A stretch of 64,000 nucleotides of DNA from Luteolibacter arcticus. GTDB lineage: Bacteria > Verrucomicrobiota > Verrucomicrobiia > Verrucomicrobiales > Akkermansiaceae. Numbering within the stretch: the stretch's first letter is position 1; each line of letters starts with the position of its first letter. The stretch spans positions 124,001 through 188,000 of the forward strand of contig NZ_JAPDDT010000012.1 of the NCBI RefSeq assembly GCF_025950235.1, given 5' to 3'. Shown in pieces: positions 8,872-16,628 of the stretch. The notes beneath the pieces are model-generated. The model did not search any database, had not been told where the DNA came from, and was given only the letters and a program-made list of their open reading frames with translations. The position numbers and the translations under genes were made by a program.

Positions 8872-11800
8872 GTGAGAGATCTCCTGGCCATCCTCGTTCT
8901 CGGCGTCCTCTCGTCGGCCCACAGTCGGGCCGATCTGGCGGTGTCGAAGCTCCGCTGCGAGTATCTCGTTGATCCCATCGGCATCGATGAGGTCCAGCCG
9001 CGTCTTTCCTGGGTAGTATCGTCACCCGAACGGGGCGAGAAGCAAACGGCCTGGCAAGTGTTGGTCGCGTCCACCCCGGAGGCCCTCGCCGCTAGCCAAG
9101 GCGATCTCTGGGACAGCGGGAAGGTCGTGGGCGATGCCACCAGTCAGATTGCCTACCAAGGTGCCACTCTCGGCTCCCGCAGCGAGTGCCACTGGAAGAT
9201 CCGTGCTTGGGACAAGGACAACCAGGCATCGCCATGGAGCGCCCCGGGGAAGTGGAGTGTCGGCCTGCTCGAAAACTCCGATTGGACCGCCAAGTGGATC
9301 GACGGCACAAACTTCGGCTCCGAGGAGAGCGGCCCGGCGCCGACGATCCTTTCCGCTTCCTACCGCGCAGTCGATGGCACCGGCACTCCCATCGACGCGA
9401 CGGATCTGCTTGCGGGGATGGCTGCCGAAGGAGGCTTCGTCGTGGAGGTGACCAACGAGACCTTCGGTGGCGACCCTTCCTACAATCACCTGAAACAACT
9501 AAGGATCCAGTACCAACGGGGAACACAGACCATCACGAGAACCTACGCCGAGAATAAGGCTGTTAGATTTCCAGCGGATCTGCCCGCCATCGTATTCCCG
9601 ACCATCACAAGCGCCCGCTACGAATCGGTGGCGAATCCCTCGACCTTCCGCGATGTCACGGCGTCGCTGCAAGGCAGCGCGCAGGGAGGGGACTTCAGCG
9701 TGGTGGTGAACAACGGCAACCTCGGTGGCGACCCCTCACCGGGGCAGGTCAAGCAACTCCGTGTGGTTTACCAGATTGACGGCGTCAGCTCCGTGCGGCT
9801 GATCAATGAGAATGCCACCTTCAATTATCCGGCCGACCTTCCAAAGCCGATCGCGGTAACACTCACGGCAGCGACCTACGCTGCCATTGACGGCACCGGC
9901 TCTGCCAATGTCCTGGGGAATCTGAATAGCCGCGCCTCCAGCGGACCTTTCTCACTGGTGGTGAACAATGCCGCCTTTGGCGGCGATCCGGCACCCAACA
10001 AGGTGAAGCGTCTGCGCTTGGAATATGCCTTTGGCGGGGAGTCGCTGGTCAAATACATCGATGAGCGGGCCACTCTGAACTACCCCGGCGATCTCACTGC
10101 GCCGACCAACGTTCCGCTGCTGCGCAGGTCCTTCACGCTGGAGAAGACGGTGAGGAAGGCCACGCTCCACGCCACCGCGCTCGGCATCTATGAACTCATG
10201 CTGAACGGCCAGCGTGTCGGCGATTCCATTCTCGCGCCCGAGTGGACCGACTACTCCAAGCGCCTGCGCTGCCAAGCCTACGATGTAACCGCCCAGCTTG
10301 TCGCTGGCGAGAATGTGTGGGGAGCGCAAGTCGCGCCGGGATGGTATTCGGGTCACATCGGCAATGGCGGCTTCACCTACTGGGGATCCAGTCCGGCGCT
10401 CCTCGCGCAGATGGAGATCACCTTCACCGATGGCACCCGCCAGACGATTGGCACCGATGGCTCCTGGAAAATGGCCCCGAGCCCGACGACCTATACCGAC
10501 TTCATGTTCGGCGAGGATTACGATGCCCGCCGTGAGGTGGGTGACTGGAGTGCGCCGGGCTTTGATGCCTCCGGGTGGAAGAGCGTCCTGCTCCGTATCG
10601 AACCGGAGCGTCCGATCGATAGCCAGGTGATGGAGCCTGTGCGCAAGCTGATGGAGATGACGCCGAAGTCGCTTGGCCAACCTGCTCCCGGCAAGTGGAC
10701 CTACGACCTCGGCCAGAACATGGTCGGGGTGCTGCGTCTCAGAATCACGGCTCCCGCCGGCACGAAGGTCATCCTCCGCCACGGCGAAATGCTGAACCCC
10801 AATGGCACGCTCTACACCGACAACCTGCGCGGCGCTCCTTCGATTGATTCCTACACTTGCAAGGGGGGAGGGGAGGAGACGTGGACGCCCAGGTTCACCT
10901 TCCATGGCTTCCGCTATGTCGAGCTCACGGGGGTGAGCAGCCAACCGCCGCTGGATGCGATCACCGGCATCGTGTTCGCGTCCGACACGCCGCAGGCCGG
11001 CGAGTTCACATGTTCGGACGGTTTCATCAACCAGCTCCAGTCGAACATCGTGTGGGGACAGCGCGGGAACTACCTGAGCGTGCCGACGGATTGCCCGCAA
11101 CGGGACGAGCGTCTCGGCTGGCTGGGTGACGCGCAGGTCTTCGTCCGCACCGCCACCTACAATGCGGACATCGCCGCTTTCTTCACCAAGTGGATGACGG
11201 ACGTGACCGACAGCCAGTTGGTCGACGGCCGTTTGCCCGACGTGGCACCGAATGCCGCGCCGAGCTCGGGGACGCCAGCGTGGAGCGATGCGGTGGTGAT
11301 CTGTCCGTGGACCATCTATCAGGCCTATGGCGACAAGCGGATCCTGGAGAAGAGCTACCCCGCCATGAGAGCGTGGGTGGAATACTGCCGGACGAATAGC
11401 ACCGGCTCGATCCGCGACCGTGGCCGCGGGGCAGACTACGGCGATTGGCTTTCAATCAATGCCGACACCAACAAGGAACTGATCGGAACGGCCTACTACG
11501 CCTATTCCGCCAGGCTCCTCGGCAGGGCCGCCGCCGTCCTCGGCAAGACGGCCGATGCCGCGACCTATGAGGCGCTCTTCCAGACCATCAAGATCGCCTT
11601 TAACAACAAGTATGTGAATCAGGGCACCGGGGCTTTCATCGGCACCGGCTCGAGCACCCAGTGCGCCTATGCCTTGGCGCTGAAGTTCGACCTGCTCCCG
11701 CTCTCGCTTCGCGATGAGGTGACCGAGCTGTTGGAAAACGACGTGATCGCGAAGGGCAACCATCTCTCCACCGGCTTCGTCGGCGTGAGCTACCTGCTGC

Positions 11801-12855
11801 CGGTCCTTACGGAAGGCGGCAAGAATAACACCGCCTACAACCTGCTCATGCAGGACACCTTTCCCTCCTGGCTCTTCTCCGTGAAGCTGGGCGCCACAAC
11901 CATCTGGGAGCGTTGGGACGGATGGACGCCGCAGAACGGCTTCCAGAGCACCATCATGAATTCCTTCAACCACTACTCGCTCGGTTCCTGCGGTGAGTGG
12001 CTCTACGGCACGGTCGCCGGCATCGATCTCCATCCCTCCGTCCCGGCCTACAAGAAGATCCTGATCCGTCCCCGTCCCGGTGCCGCGCTGACCGATGCGA
12101 GCGGCACGCTGGACTCCATTCACGGCGAGATCGCCAGTTCGTGGAGCGCGCATGCGGGTGGCTTCGCGCTGAACGTCACGATTCCCACCAACACCACCGC
12201 GGAGGTCCATGTGCCCGCCGCCAGCGCTGCCGACGTGATGGAGTCGGGGCTGCTCGCCAACAGCGTTGCCGGGGTCACCTTCCTGCGCATGGAGAGTGGG
12301 GCCGCGGTCTTCGACGTGGTCTCCGGTCGCTACCGCTTCTCCACCGGCACCCCGGCTCCCGGCAGCGATACCTCTGCCCGGGATCCACAGGCCCCGCTGA
12401 AGATGCGGATCTCGACCCTGATGGCGAATGACGGCAGCGGTCTCGAATTCCTCTCCGTGGACGAGCTCAGTGTGAACGGAGCCTCACTCGCGGTGATCGA
12501 CGGCTGGATTTCCTACACTCCCCAATCCGGCAACGAAGGACCGGACACCTTCGCCTACACCGTGCGCGATTCCGAGGGCGGCATCCGCAGCTTCACCGTG
12601 AATGTCGGGATCATTCCCGCGGATGCACCGGTGCAGAAGGTCGAGTCCTTTGGCTCCCTGGTGGATGGATCGCGCCGCGTCGCCTTCATTGGCATCCCCG
12701 GCCGCATCTACCGTGTCCAGTCCAGTGAAACGATGAGCGATCCGGAAAGCTGGGCGGACCGCGAGACGATCCAAGCGGATGAAGAAGGACGCTTTGAACT
12801 GATCGACTCGGTCCCTCTTCCGGAGAAGCGGTTCTACCGCGCGATCTTCCCTTGA
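8872..12855 (+). CDS. Secreted GH78 alpha-L-rhamnosidase with three inserted modules
   Basis: A 1327-residue exported glycosidase that should release terminal alpha-L-rhamnose from plant or algal polysaccharides. The GTG start gives a signal peptide (LLAILVLGVLSSAHSRA). The order is: fibronectin-like N-domain typical of GH78 (LRCEYLVDPIGIDEVQPRLS), three tandem modules of about 85 residues (residues 156-411), a lectin-like Bac_rhamnosid_N domain (LLRRSFTLEKTV ...), then the (alpha/alpha)6 barrel. Catalytic marks are DCPQRDERLGWLGDA (near residue 740) with the family's acidic residues, and TTIWERWDGW. The C-terminus has a cadherin-like module (GNEGPDTFAYTV) and a final 'PGRIYRVQSSE ... RFYRAIFP' domain. 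Usual GH78 enzymes are 900-1100 residues; the excess is the inserted modules and the tail. Confidence 0.95.
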   Translation: MRDLLAILVLGVLSSAHSRADLAVSKLRCEYLVDPIGIDEVQPRLSWVVSSPERGEKQTAWQVLVASTPEALAASQGDLWDSGKVVGDATSQIAYQGATLGSRSECHWKIRAWDKDNQASPWSAPGKWSVGLLENSDWTAKWIDGTNFGSEESGPAPTILSASYRAVDGTGTPIDATDLLAGMAAEGGFVVEVTNETFGGDPSYNHLKQLRIQYQRGTQTITRTYAENKAVRFPADLPAIVFPTITSARYESVANPSTFRDVTASLQGSAQGGDFSVVVNNGNLGGDPSPGQVKQLRVVYQIDGVSSVRLINENATFNYPADLPKPIAVTLTAATYAAIDGTGSANVLGNLNSRASSGPFSLVVNNAAFGGDPAPNKVKRLRLEYAFGGESLVKYIDERATLNYPGDLTAPTNVPLLRRSFTLEKTVRKATLHATALGIYELMLNGQRVGDSILAPEWTDYSKRLRCQAYDVTAQLVAGENVWGAQVAPGWYSGHIGNGGFTYWGSSPALLAQMEITFTDGTRQTIGTDGSWKMAPSPTTYTDFMFGEDYDARREVGDWSAPGFDASGWKSVLLRIEPERPIDSQVMEPVRKLMEMTPKSLGQPAPGKWTYDLGQNMVGVLRLRITAPAGTKVILRHGEMLNPNGTLYTDNLRGAPSIDSYTCKGGGEETWTPRFTFHGFRYVELTGVSSQPPLDAITGIVFASDTPQAGEFTCSDGFINQLQSNIVWGQRGNYLSVPTDCPQRDERLGWLGDAQVFVRTATYNADIAAFFTKWMTDVTDSQLVDGRLPDVAPNAAPSSGTPAWSDAVVICPWTIYQAYGDKRILEKSYPAMRAWVEYCRTNSTGSIRDRGRGADYGDWLSINADTNKELIGTAYYAYSARLLGRAAAVLGKTADAATYEALFQTIKIAFNNKYVNQGTGAFIGTGSSTQCAYALALKFDLLPLSLRDEVTELLENDVIAKGNHLSTGFVGVSYLLPVLTEGGKNNTAYNLLMQDTFPSWLFSVKLGATTIWERWDGWTPQNGFQSTIMNSFNHYSLGSCGEWLYGTVAGIDLHPSVPAYKKILIRPRPGAALTDASGTLDSIHGEIASSWSAHAGGFALNVTIPTNTTAEVHVPAASAADVMESGLLANSVAGVTFLRMESGAAVFDVVSGRYRFSTGTPAPGSDTSARDPQAPLKMRISTLMANDGSGLEFLSVDELSVNGASLAVIDGWISYTPQSGNEGPDTFAYTVRDSEGGIRSFTVNVGIIPADAPVQKVESFGSLVDGSRRVAFIGIPGRIYRVQSSETMSDPESWADRETIQADEEGRFELIDSVPLPEKRFYRAIFP
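9337..10104 (+). repeat. Three tandem ~85-residue modules inside the rhamnosidase
   Basis: Three consecutive coding repeats (about 9337-9597, 9598-9846, 9847-10104). Each follows the plan T-I-x-S-A-x-Y, a variable segment, F-x-V-x-V-x-N, GGDP, K-Q-L-R-x-x-Y, then NE/DE and a closing YPADLP or YPGDLT. The pattern matches my memory of the DUF3395 (DnaJ-C11 C-terminal) type of small beta domain seen in some secreted hydrolases. The copies differ clearly in DNA, so this is old duplication. Confidence 0.8.
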
Positions 12856-12874
12856 GGGGCATCGGCGAGATGTT

Positions 12875-13663
12875 TCACGATTCCCTATCCGTGAGATGTT
12901 CCAGTGCTTCCCTCGCCATCGAGGGGGTCATTGCGGGAAATCGTGAGAGCAGCCGCGCCAGCAGGCCCGTGACATGCGCGGCGGCGAAGCTGCTGCCGGA
13001 GACGCTCGCGTGTCCGCCCCGCGGCTCCGGAACGCGGATGCGCGAGCCCGGAGCCGCGATCGTGACATGGTGCCGGGGCTCCGCCTGGATCGCCATGCAG
13101 CCGGTCCCTTCACACGCCGTCACGCCGAGCACCTGGGCGAAGAACGCGGGCCATTCCGCCACGTCAGCCGCCAGGTTCGATGAGGCCGCCACGACGATCC
13201 GGTCGCGATGAAATGCCTCGTCGGTCCAACTCTTGTAGAACGGGAGGGTGTAGTTCATGCCGGGCACCCCAAAGGAACAATTGAGGATCGCCGCTCCTCG
13301 ATCGATCGCGAAGTCCGCTCCCGCGCGGATGACCTCATGGCGGTTTTGCCGCTGGTTGGCACCGAGGACCGCCACACCGAGAATCCGCGCGGCGGGTGCC
13401 AGACCGTGAATGATGCCGGCGATCGCCGTGCCGTGCCCCACCGGATCGTGATCGTGCGCTGGTACGACGGAGGGCGAGGTTCCGTCCATGGCCACCCGCC
13501 AAGATTCCATTGGCTCCAGCCGCGCGAAGTCCGGATGTCGGGGATCCACACCGGTGTCGAGAATCGCTACGGTGACACCAGCTCCATCCCCTTCGTCAAA
13601 CGCACGCAGGCAGTCTTCCCGGATCGGCCAGGGCCGGTGCATTCGCGTCAGAGATCGTTCCAT
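12875..13663 (-). CDS. Subtilisin-like S8 serine peptidase, no signal peptide
   Basis: A 262-residue peptidase with the complete subtilisin triad: Asp36 in AILDTGVDPRHPDF, His77 in PVGHGTAIAG and Ser225 in SGSSFAAAHVTG, plus the oxyanion Asn163 in VVAASSN. There is no signal peptide, no membrane helix and no room for a propeptide, so the protein is probably cytosolic and made active, or held in check by a partner. Its start overlaps the end of the GAF-domain gene by 16 bases, which implies translational coupling and probably a joint function. At 262 residues it is close to the bare catalytic domain. Confidence 0.92.
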   Translation of the reverse strand: MERSLTRMHRPWPIREDCLRAFDEGDGAGVTVAILDTGVDPRHPDFARLEPMESWRVAMDGTSPSVVPAHDHDPVGHGTAIAGIIHGLAPAARILGVAVLGANQRQNRHEVIRAGADFAIDRGAAILNCSFGVPGMNYTLPFYKSWTDEAFHRDRIVVAASSNLAADVAEWPAFFAQVLGVTACEGTGCMAIQAEPRHHVTIAAPGSRIRVPEPRGGHASVSGSSFAAAHVTGLLARLLSRFPAMTPSMAREALEHLTDRES

Positions 13664-14100
13664 GCGTTTGCAAGTTCCCGTGCCAAGGCGGAAAGTCGCG
13701 ACAAGCTGGCCAGCGAGAAATCCCTCGGTTCCAGGTTGCCGTGAAAGACCACGGTGGAGAGCACTCCTTCATGAGCCTCGTTCAGGCTGTCCCGCACGGG
13801 GACGGCCATCATCGCCACGCCATGGGTGCCAAGTCTCGCGTCGATCGCGGGATCATGGCCTGGCTGGTCCTTGAGCGAATCTTCCAGGATCGCCTGGCCG
13901 GTGAGATGAACTTTCGAGATCAGGCCGCGGTCCAAGGGTTGGCGCATACCGATCATACCGGGCTCCATCGGATTGGCGATGGCCACAAGATGATCGTCCT
14001 CCGCGATCCACAGGGTGATGCCATTGGCGCCAATCTCGCGCGCGAACTCGAGCATCCGGGCTTCCACCCGTTCCTTGGCGACATGCGAAAGGGTTTCCAT
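13648..14100 (-). CDS. GAF-domain protein
   Basis: A 150-residue protein that is essentially a single GAF domain: an N-terminal helix (SHVAKERVEARMLEFAREIG), then GITLWIAEDDHLVAIANP, a loop with RQPLDRGLISKVHLTGQAI and a core strand segment AMMAVPVRDS ... GVLSTVVFHG. GAF domains bind small ligands, cyclic nucleotides or haem, or sense redox state; the ligand here is unknown. It is the first gene of a two-gene unit with the overlapping S8 peptidase and stands divergent, 91 bases away, from a sigma-factor-like gene. The natural reading is a sensor that controls the protease. Confidence 0.85.
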   Translation of the reverse strand: METLSHVAKERVEARMLEFAREIGANGITLWIAEDDHLVAIANPMEPGMIGMRQPLDRGLISKVHLTGQAILEDSLKDQPGHDPAIDARLGTHGVAMMAVPVRDSLNEAHEGVLSTVVFHGNLEPRDFSLASLSRLSALARELANAWNDL

Positions 14101-14191
14101 CTTATGACTGCGGGATCACGCGGCATCAGACCGGTTTTCGCATTGCCTCCATCTCACCGTGGCAGTTAGCATCCGGCAAGACTGAAGAACT

Positions 14192-14896
14192 ATGAATCGT
14201 TCCCCCGCGATTTCGGATGAACTGATCGAGCACCTTGAATGGGCGGAGCTCGCGCTTGAGGGCGATCCAACAGCGACCGAAGCCGTCATGAAGATGTTGC
14301 GCTCCGACGACTTGGTCGCCGCGTTGCGTTCTCGCGGTGCCAGTGAGACGGAGGCCGCGGATATTCTCGGGGATCTCGCGGGCGATTGTTTCGGCGGCGA
14401 GCGTGCCAAGGGTGGCCTTCATCGCTTGCTCGGACGCTACAATGGCGCCTGCCCGCTGCCTGCCTTTTTCCGCCACGTGGCCGTCAACCGGCTGATCACT
14501 CTCAAGCGCAAGCAAGCGCTGCGCCCGGAGGCGAGCAAGGGAACCGACGACGATGAGGATCCGATCGATCGCGTGCCGTCTCCCGCCTCCGGGAACGCGG
14601 CGGATGAGACCCTTATCCCTCTGCTGCGTGACGCGGTGGTGCGGGCCTTTCAAGCGGTCGATGTGGAAAGGATGGTCGTGTTCCGGCTGGTGCACTCGTA
14701 TGGCGTCCCGCAGAAGCGCGTGGGTGCGGTCTGGGGATGGCATGAGTCGAAAACCAGCCGGGCGCTGGATGCGTTGCGCGAGGATCTGAAGACATCGATC
14801 ATCGCTGAAATCCGCCGCGCGGATCCGTGGCTACAACTTGAATGGGACGACTTCCTCTCGCTCTGTGGCGAGTCGATCGATCTTTTCGCCTCGTGA
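14192..14896 (+). CDS. RNA polymerase sigma-factor-like protein (ECF-like, divergent)
   Basis: A 234-residue protein with a sigma-70 region 2-like part (about residues 20-110, ending LPAFFRHVAVNRLITLKRKQ, which matches the helix where ECF factors bind DNA), an acidic linker (KGTDDDEDPIDRV), and a region 4-like helix-turn-helix (VDVERMVVFRLVHSYGVPQKRVGAVWGWHESKTSRALDAL across about residues 160-200; quoted only in part here as VPQKRVGAVWGWHESK). Sequence divergence is high and no anti-sigma gene is adjacent. It is divergent from the GAF/S8 pair and may control it. Confidence 0.75.
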   Translation: MNRSPAISDELIEHLEWAELALEGDPTATEAVMKMLRSDDLVAALRSRGASETEAADILGDLAGDCFGGERAKGGLHRLLGRYNGACPLPAFFRHVAVNRLITLKRKQALRPEASKGTDDDEDPIDRVPSPASGNAADETLIPLLRDAVVRAFQAVDVERMVVFRLVHSYGVPQKRVGAVWGWHESKTSRALDALREDLKTSIIAEIRRADPWLQLEWDDFLSLCGESIDLFAS

Positions 14897-14965
14897 CAAA
14901 AGTCGATGCCCGCCGGGTCAGGAGGAACCCCGGCGGACATCTTTTCTTCTCGGGGAGGGAAGGCT

Positions 14966-15277
14966 TCAGTTCATCCCACCATAGGGATAAGGCGACGGAG
15001 CGTAGGTCAACGGCGCGTAGGCCGGCGGAGCATAAGTCGGCGGAGCGTAGGTCGCCGGCGTGTAGGTCGGCGCTTGGTTCGATTCGAGCGCCCGCTTTTC
15101 CTCCAGTCTTTCGCGATACTGTTGGTAACGGATCTGCTCCTGCTCGATCTCTTGCTGCCGGTATTCGCTGTACCCCTTGGTAACGGCGGTGATGGTTTCG
15201 GGCGTGATCATGTCGCACGACGGCAGCGTGGTGAAAGCGAGGGCGGCGAGGGGGACCAGGAGGGACTTTGTTTTCAT
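14966..15277 (-). CDS. Small lipoprotein with TYAPP repeats
   Basis: A 103-residue protein with a lipoprotein signal (MKTKSLLVPLAALAFTTLPS then Cys21). After the lipobox comes a coiled-coil-like charged helix (YRQQEIEQEQIRYQQYRERL) and a tail of five-residue units of the type TYAPP/TYAPA, ending PYPYGGMN. The tail is encoded by 15-base tandem repeats. Role unknown; such a tail could interact with peptidoglycan or the envelope. No other gene is close in the same direction. Confidence 0.8.
   Translation of the reverse strand: MKTKSLLVPLAALAFTTLPSCDMITPETITAVTKGYSEYRQQEIEQEQIRYQQYRERLEEKRALESNQAPTYTPATYAPPTYAPPAYAPLTYAPSPYPYGGMN
14991..15065. repeat. 15-bp tandem repeat, five imperfect units
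   Basis: Five units of 15 bases, each ending cgtag, gtag or cataa on the plus strand, encode the TYAPP-like pentapeptides at the C-terminus of the small lipoprotein on the minus strand. Units differ at several positions, so copy number is probably not changing rapidly. Confidence 0.75.
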
Positions 15278-15427
15278 CGAAGTGGAACGGGGAGTTGTTG
15301 GCTGGTTGAAGTCCGGGCGATCCGGGGTGATCGCTTGCAGACATGGCCAAGACGCGGTCCGCCGGGTGACTTGCGGAAATCGCGGAAACTTTTTTCGAGA
15401 GCCGCGCCGGCGCGATTGATCGACGTC

Positions 15428-15445
15428 TCCGGAAGTTCTTCCGGA
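15428..15445. repeat. 7-bp inverted repeat in intergenic region
   Basis: TCCGGAA (15428-15434) and TTCCGGA (15439-15445) flank four bases. It lies 101 bases before the small gene at 15546 and 151 bases upstream of the lipoprotein start on the other strand. It could be an operator or a small hairpin; nothing else in this 268-base intergenic region stands out. Confidence 0.35.
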
Positions 15446-15545
15446 TTGCCGGGGAGAGAGGTTTTCGCTACCTTCGCAACTGCGCGTGAATGGAGTTTTT
15501 CCGACTCATTTCACAAGATCCCGCAAGTCCCGCGTAATCCCGTGT

Positions 15546-15785
15546 ATGAATGCTGAACACCCACCCAACGACGACTTGAAGGTCCTTCACGATTTCCTCG
15601 GAGCCTTCGATCAATCCGCCCTGGCCCATGCCCGCGCGGACCTGACCGACGAGGAAAAGCGCGAGATCGAAGGACTCGCCCAAGGTCAGCTCACTCCCGA
15701 GCAACGGAGTTCGCTGCTGCCGGTGCTCGCCACCAATGAAAATGCCATCGAGCTGCTCGCCAGCCTGCTCAAGAGCGGGGCTTGA
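15546..15785 (+). CDS. Small hypothetical protein, 79 residues
   Basis: The protein starts MNAEHPPNDDLKVLHDFLG and is helical and acidic, with the pattern LTDEEKREIEGLAQGQLTPEQRSSLLPVL. The last 60 residues look like two or three short helices. There is no Cys/His cluster, so it is not a zinc-type anti-sigma factor, and no signal peptide. The ATG was chosen over an upstream in-frame GTG-like start because the upstream codons give a basic, unrelated stretch. Unknown function. Confidence 0.65.
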   Translation: MNAEHPPNDDLKVLHDFLGAFDQSALAHARADLTDEEKREIEGLAQGQLTPEQRSSLLPVLATNENAIELLASLLKSGA

Positions 15786-15866
15786 ACGCGGCCCAGACAA
15801 GGCCGCGTGGCCTGGGAATGTAAGGGTCAACTTGCCTAGGCATGATGGACATGCTAGACGGGACGA

Positions 15867-16301
15867 GTGGAAAAGATTCCCACGGGCGTTCCGATTTTCG
15901 CCGGGCTGGATGACTCGGCGCTGGAGTTGCTCATGGAGGGCGCGCGGAGCTTCAGTTGCCAGGCGGGCGACGTGATCGTGCGCGAGGGCGAGTCGAGCAA
16001 TGAGATGTTCGTGATTGCCGAAGGGTCGGTACGGATTTGGAAGGGTTTCGGCACCCCCCAGCAGATGGAACTCGACCTACTTAAGAAGAACGATTTTTTT
16101 GGCGAGATGTGCATTCTGGAGACGCTGCCACGCGCCGCCACCGTGCAAGCGGTCGGTGACTGCGAACTCGTGGGAGTGAAGTCGATGGCATTCTACCGGC
16201 TGCACAGTGCTCGACCCGACCAGCATGGAATTCTGGTGGTGAATCTGGCTCGCGACCTATCGCGCCGGATCCGCGCGCTTCACAGGAGGTTCGTCGTGTA
16301 G
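15867..16301 (+). CDS. Single-domain cyclic-nucleotide-binding protein
   Basis: A 144-residue protein that is one cNMP-binding domain with short flanks. The phosphate-binding cassette is intact: FFGEMCILETLPRAATVQA contains the conserved Gly-Glu and Arg. Upstream strands (GDVIVREGESSNEMFVIAEG) follow the usual beta-roll, and the C-terminal helix is VVNLARDLSRRIRALHRR. There is no helix-turn-helix, so it is not a Crp-type regulator; it probably acts by binding a partner. The start is GTG (gtg gaa aag). The window also encodes a CHASE2-type nucleotide cyclase at 52.6 kb. Confidence 0.88.
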   Translation: MEKIPTGVPIFAGLDDSALELLMEGARSFSCQAGDVIVREGESSNEMFVIAEGSVRIWKGFGTPQQMELDLLKKNDFFGEMCILETLPRAATVQAVGDCELVGVKSMAFYRLHSARPDQHGILVVNLARDLSRRIRALHRRFVV

Positions 16302-16334
16302 TCCGCGGGCCGGGGGGGGATGCCTCAAGTCCCG

Positions 16335-16478
16335 CTAGGGGCCTCCTGAAACGAGCCGAGTGAAGATGTCATCGAGCGCTGTCGCGAAGCCCGTGGAGGC
16401 CGAGGTCGGGGACGGCATGAGCAGATCGATGAGAAACAGTCCGAATAGGATGCTCCAGGTGAGGATCTTTGCCTTCAT
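16335..16478 (-). CDS. Possible 47-residue secreted or membrane miniprotein
   Basis: Reading the minus strand from the ATG at 16478 gives MKAKILTWSILFGLFLIDLL followed by MPSPTSASTG, a helix FATALDDIFTRLV and a stop at 16335. The N-terminus looks like a signal peptide or a single membrane helix. No ribosome binding site is evident. It fills part of an otherwise empty 327-base gap (16302-16628). The rest of that gap holds nothing I can name. Confidence 0.4.
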   Translation of the reverse strand: MKAKILTWSILFGLFLIDLLMPSPTSASTGFATALDDIFTRLVSGGP

Positions 16479-16628
16479 GGAACCATGACGAGCGAGGGTC
16501 CGGATCTTGCACGGATTCTCCAGATGCCCTCCATTTTCATGGGAACCCTTCCGATTGAGGTTCCCGTTCCAGCGAGCATGGAGGGGCCTATTCTCTTGCC
16601 AACCGCCTTGGATTCAAGATAGGAGAAC

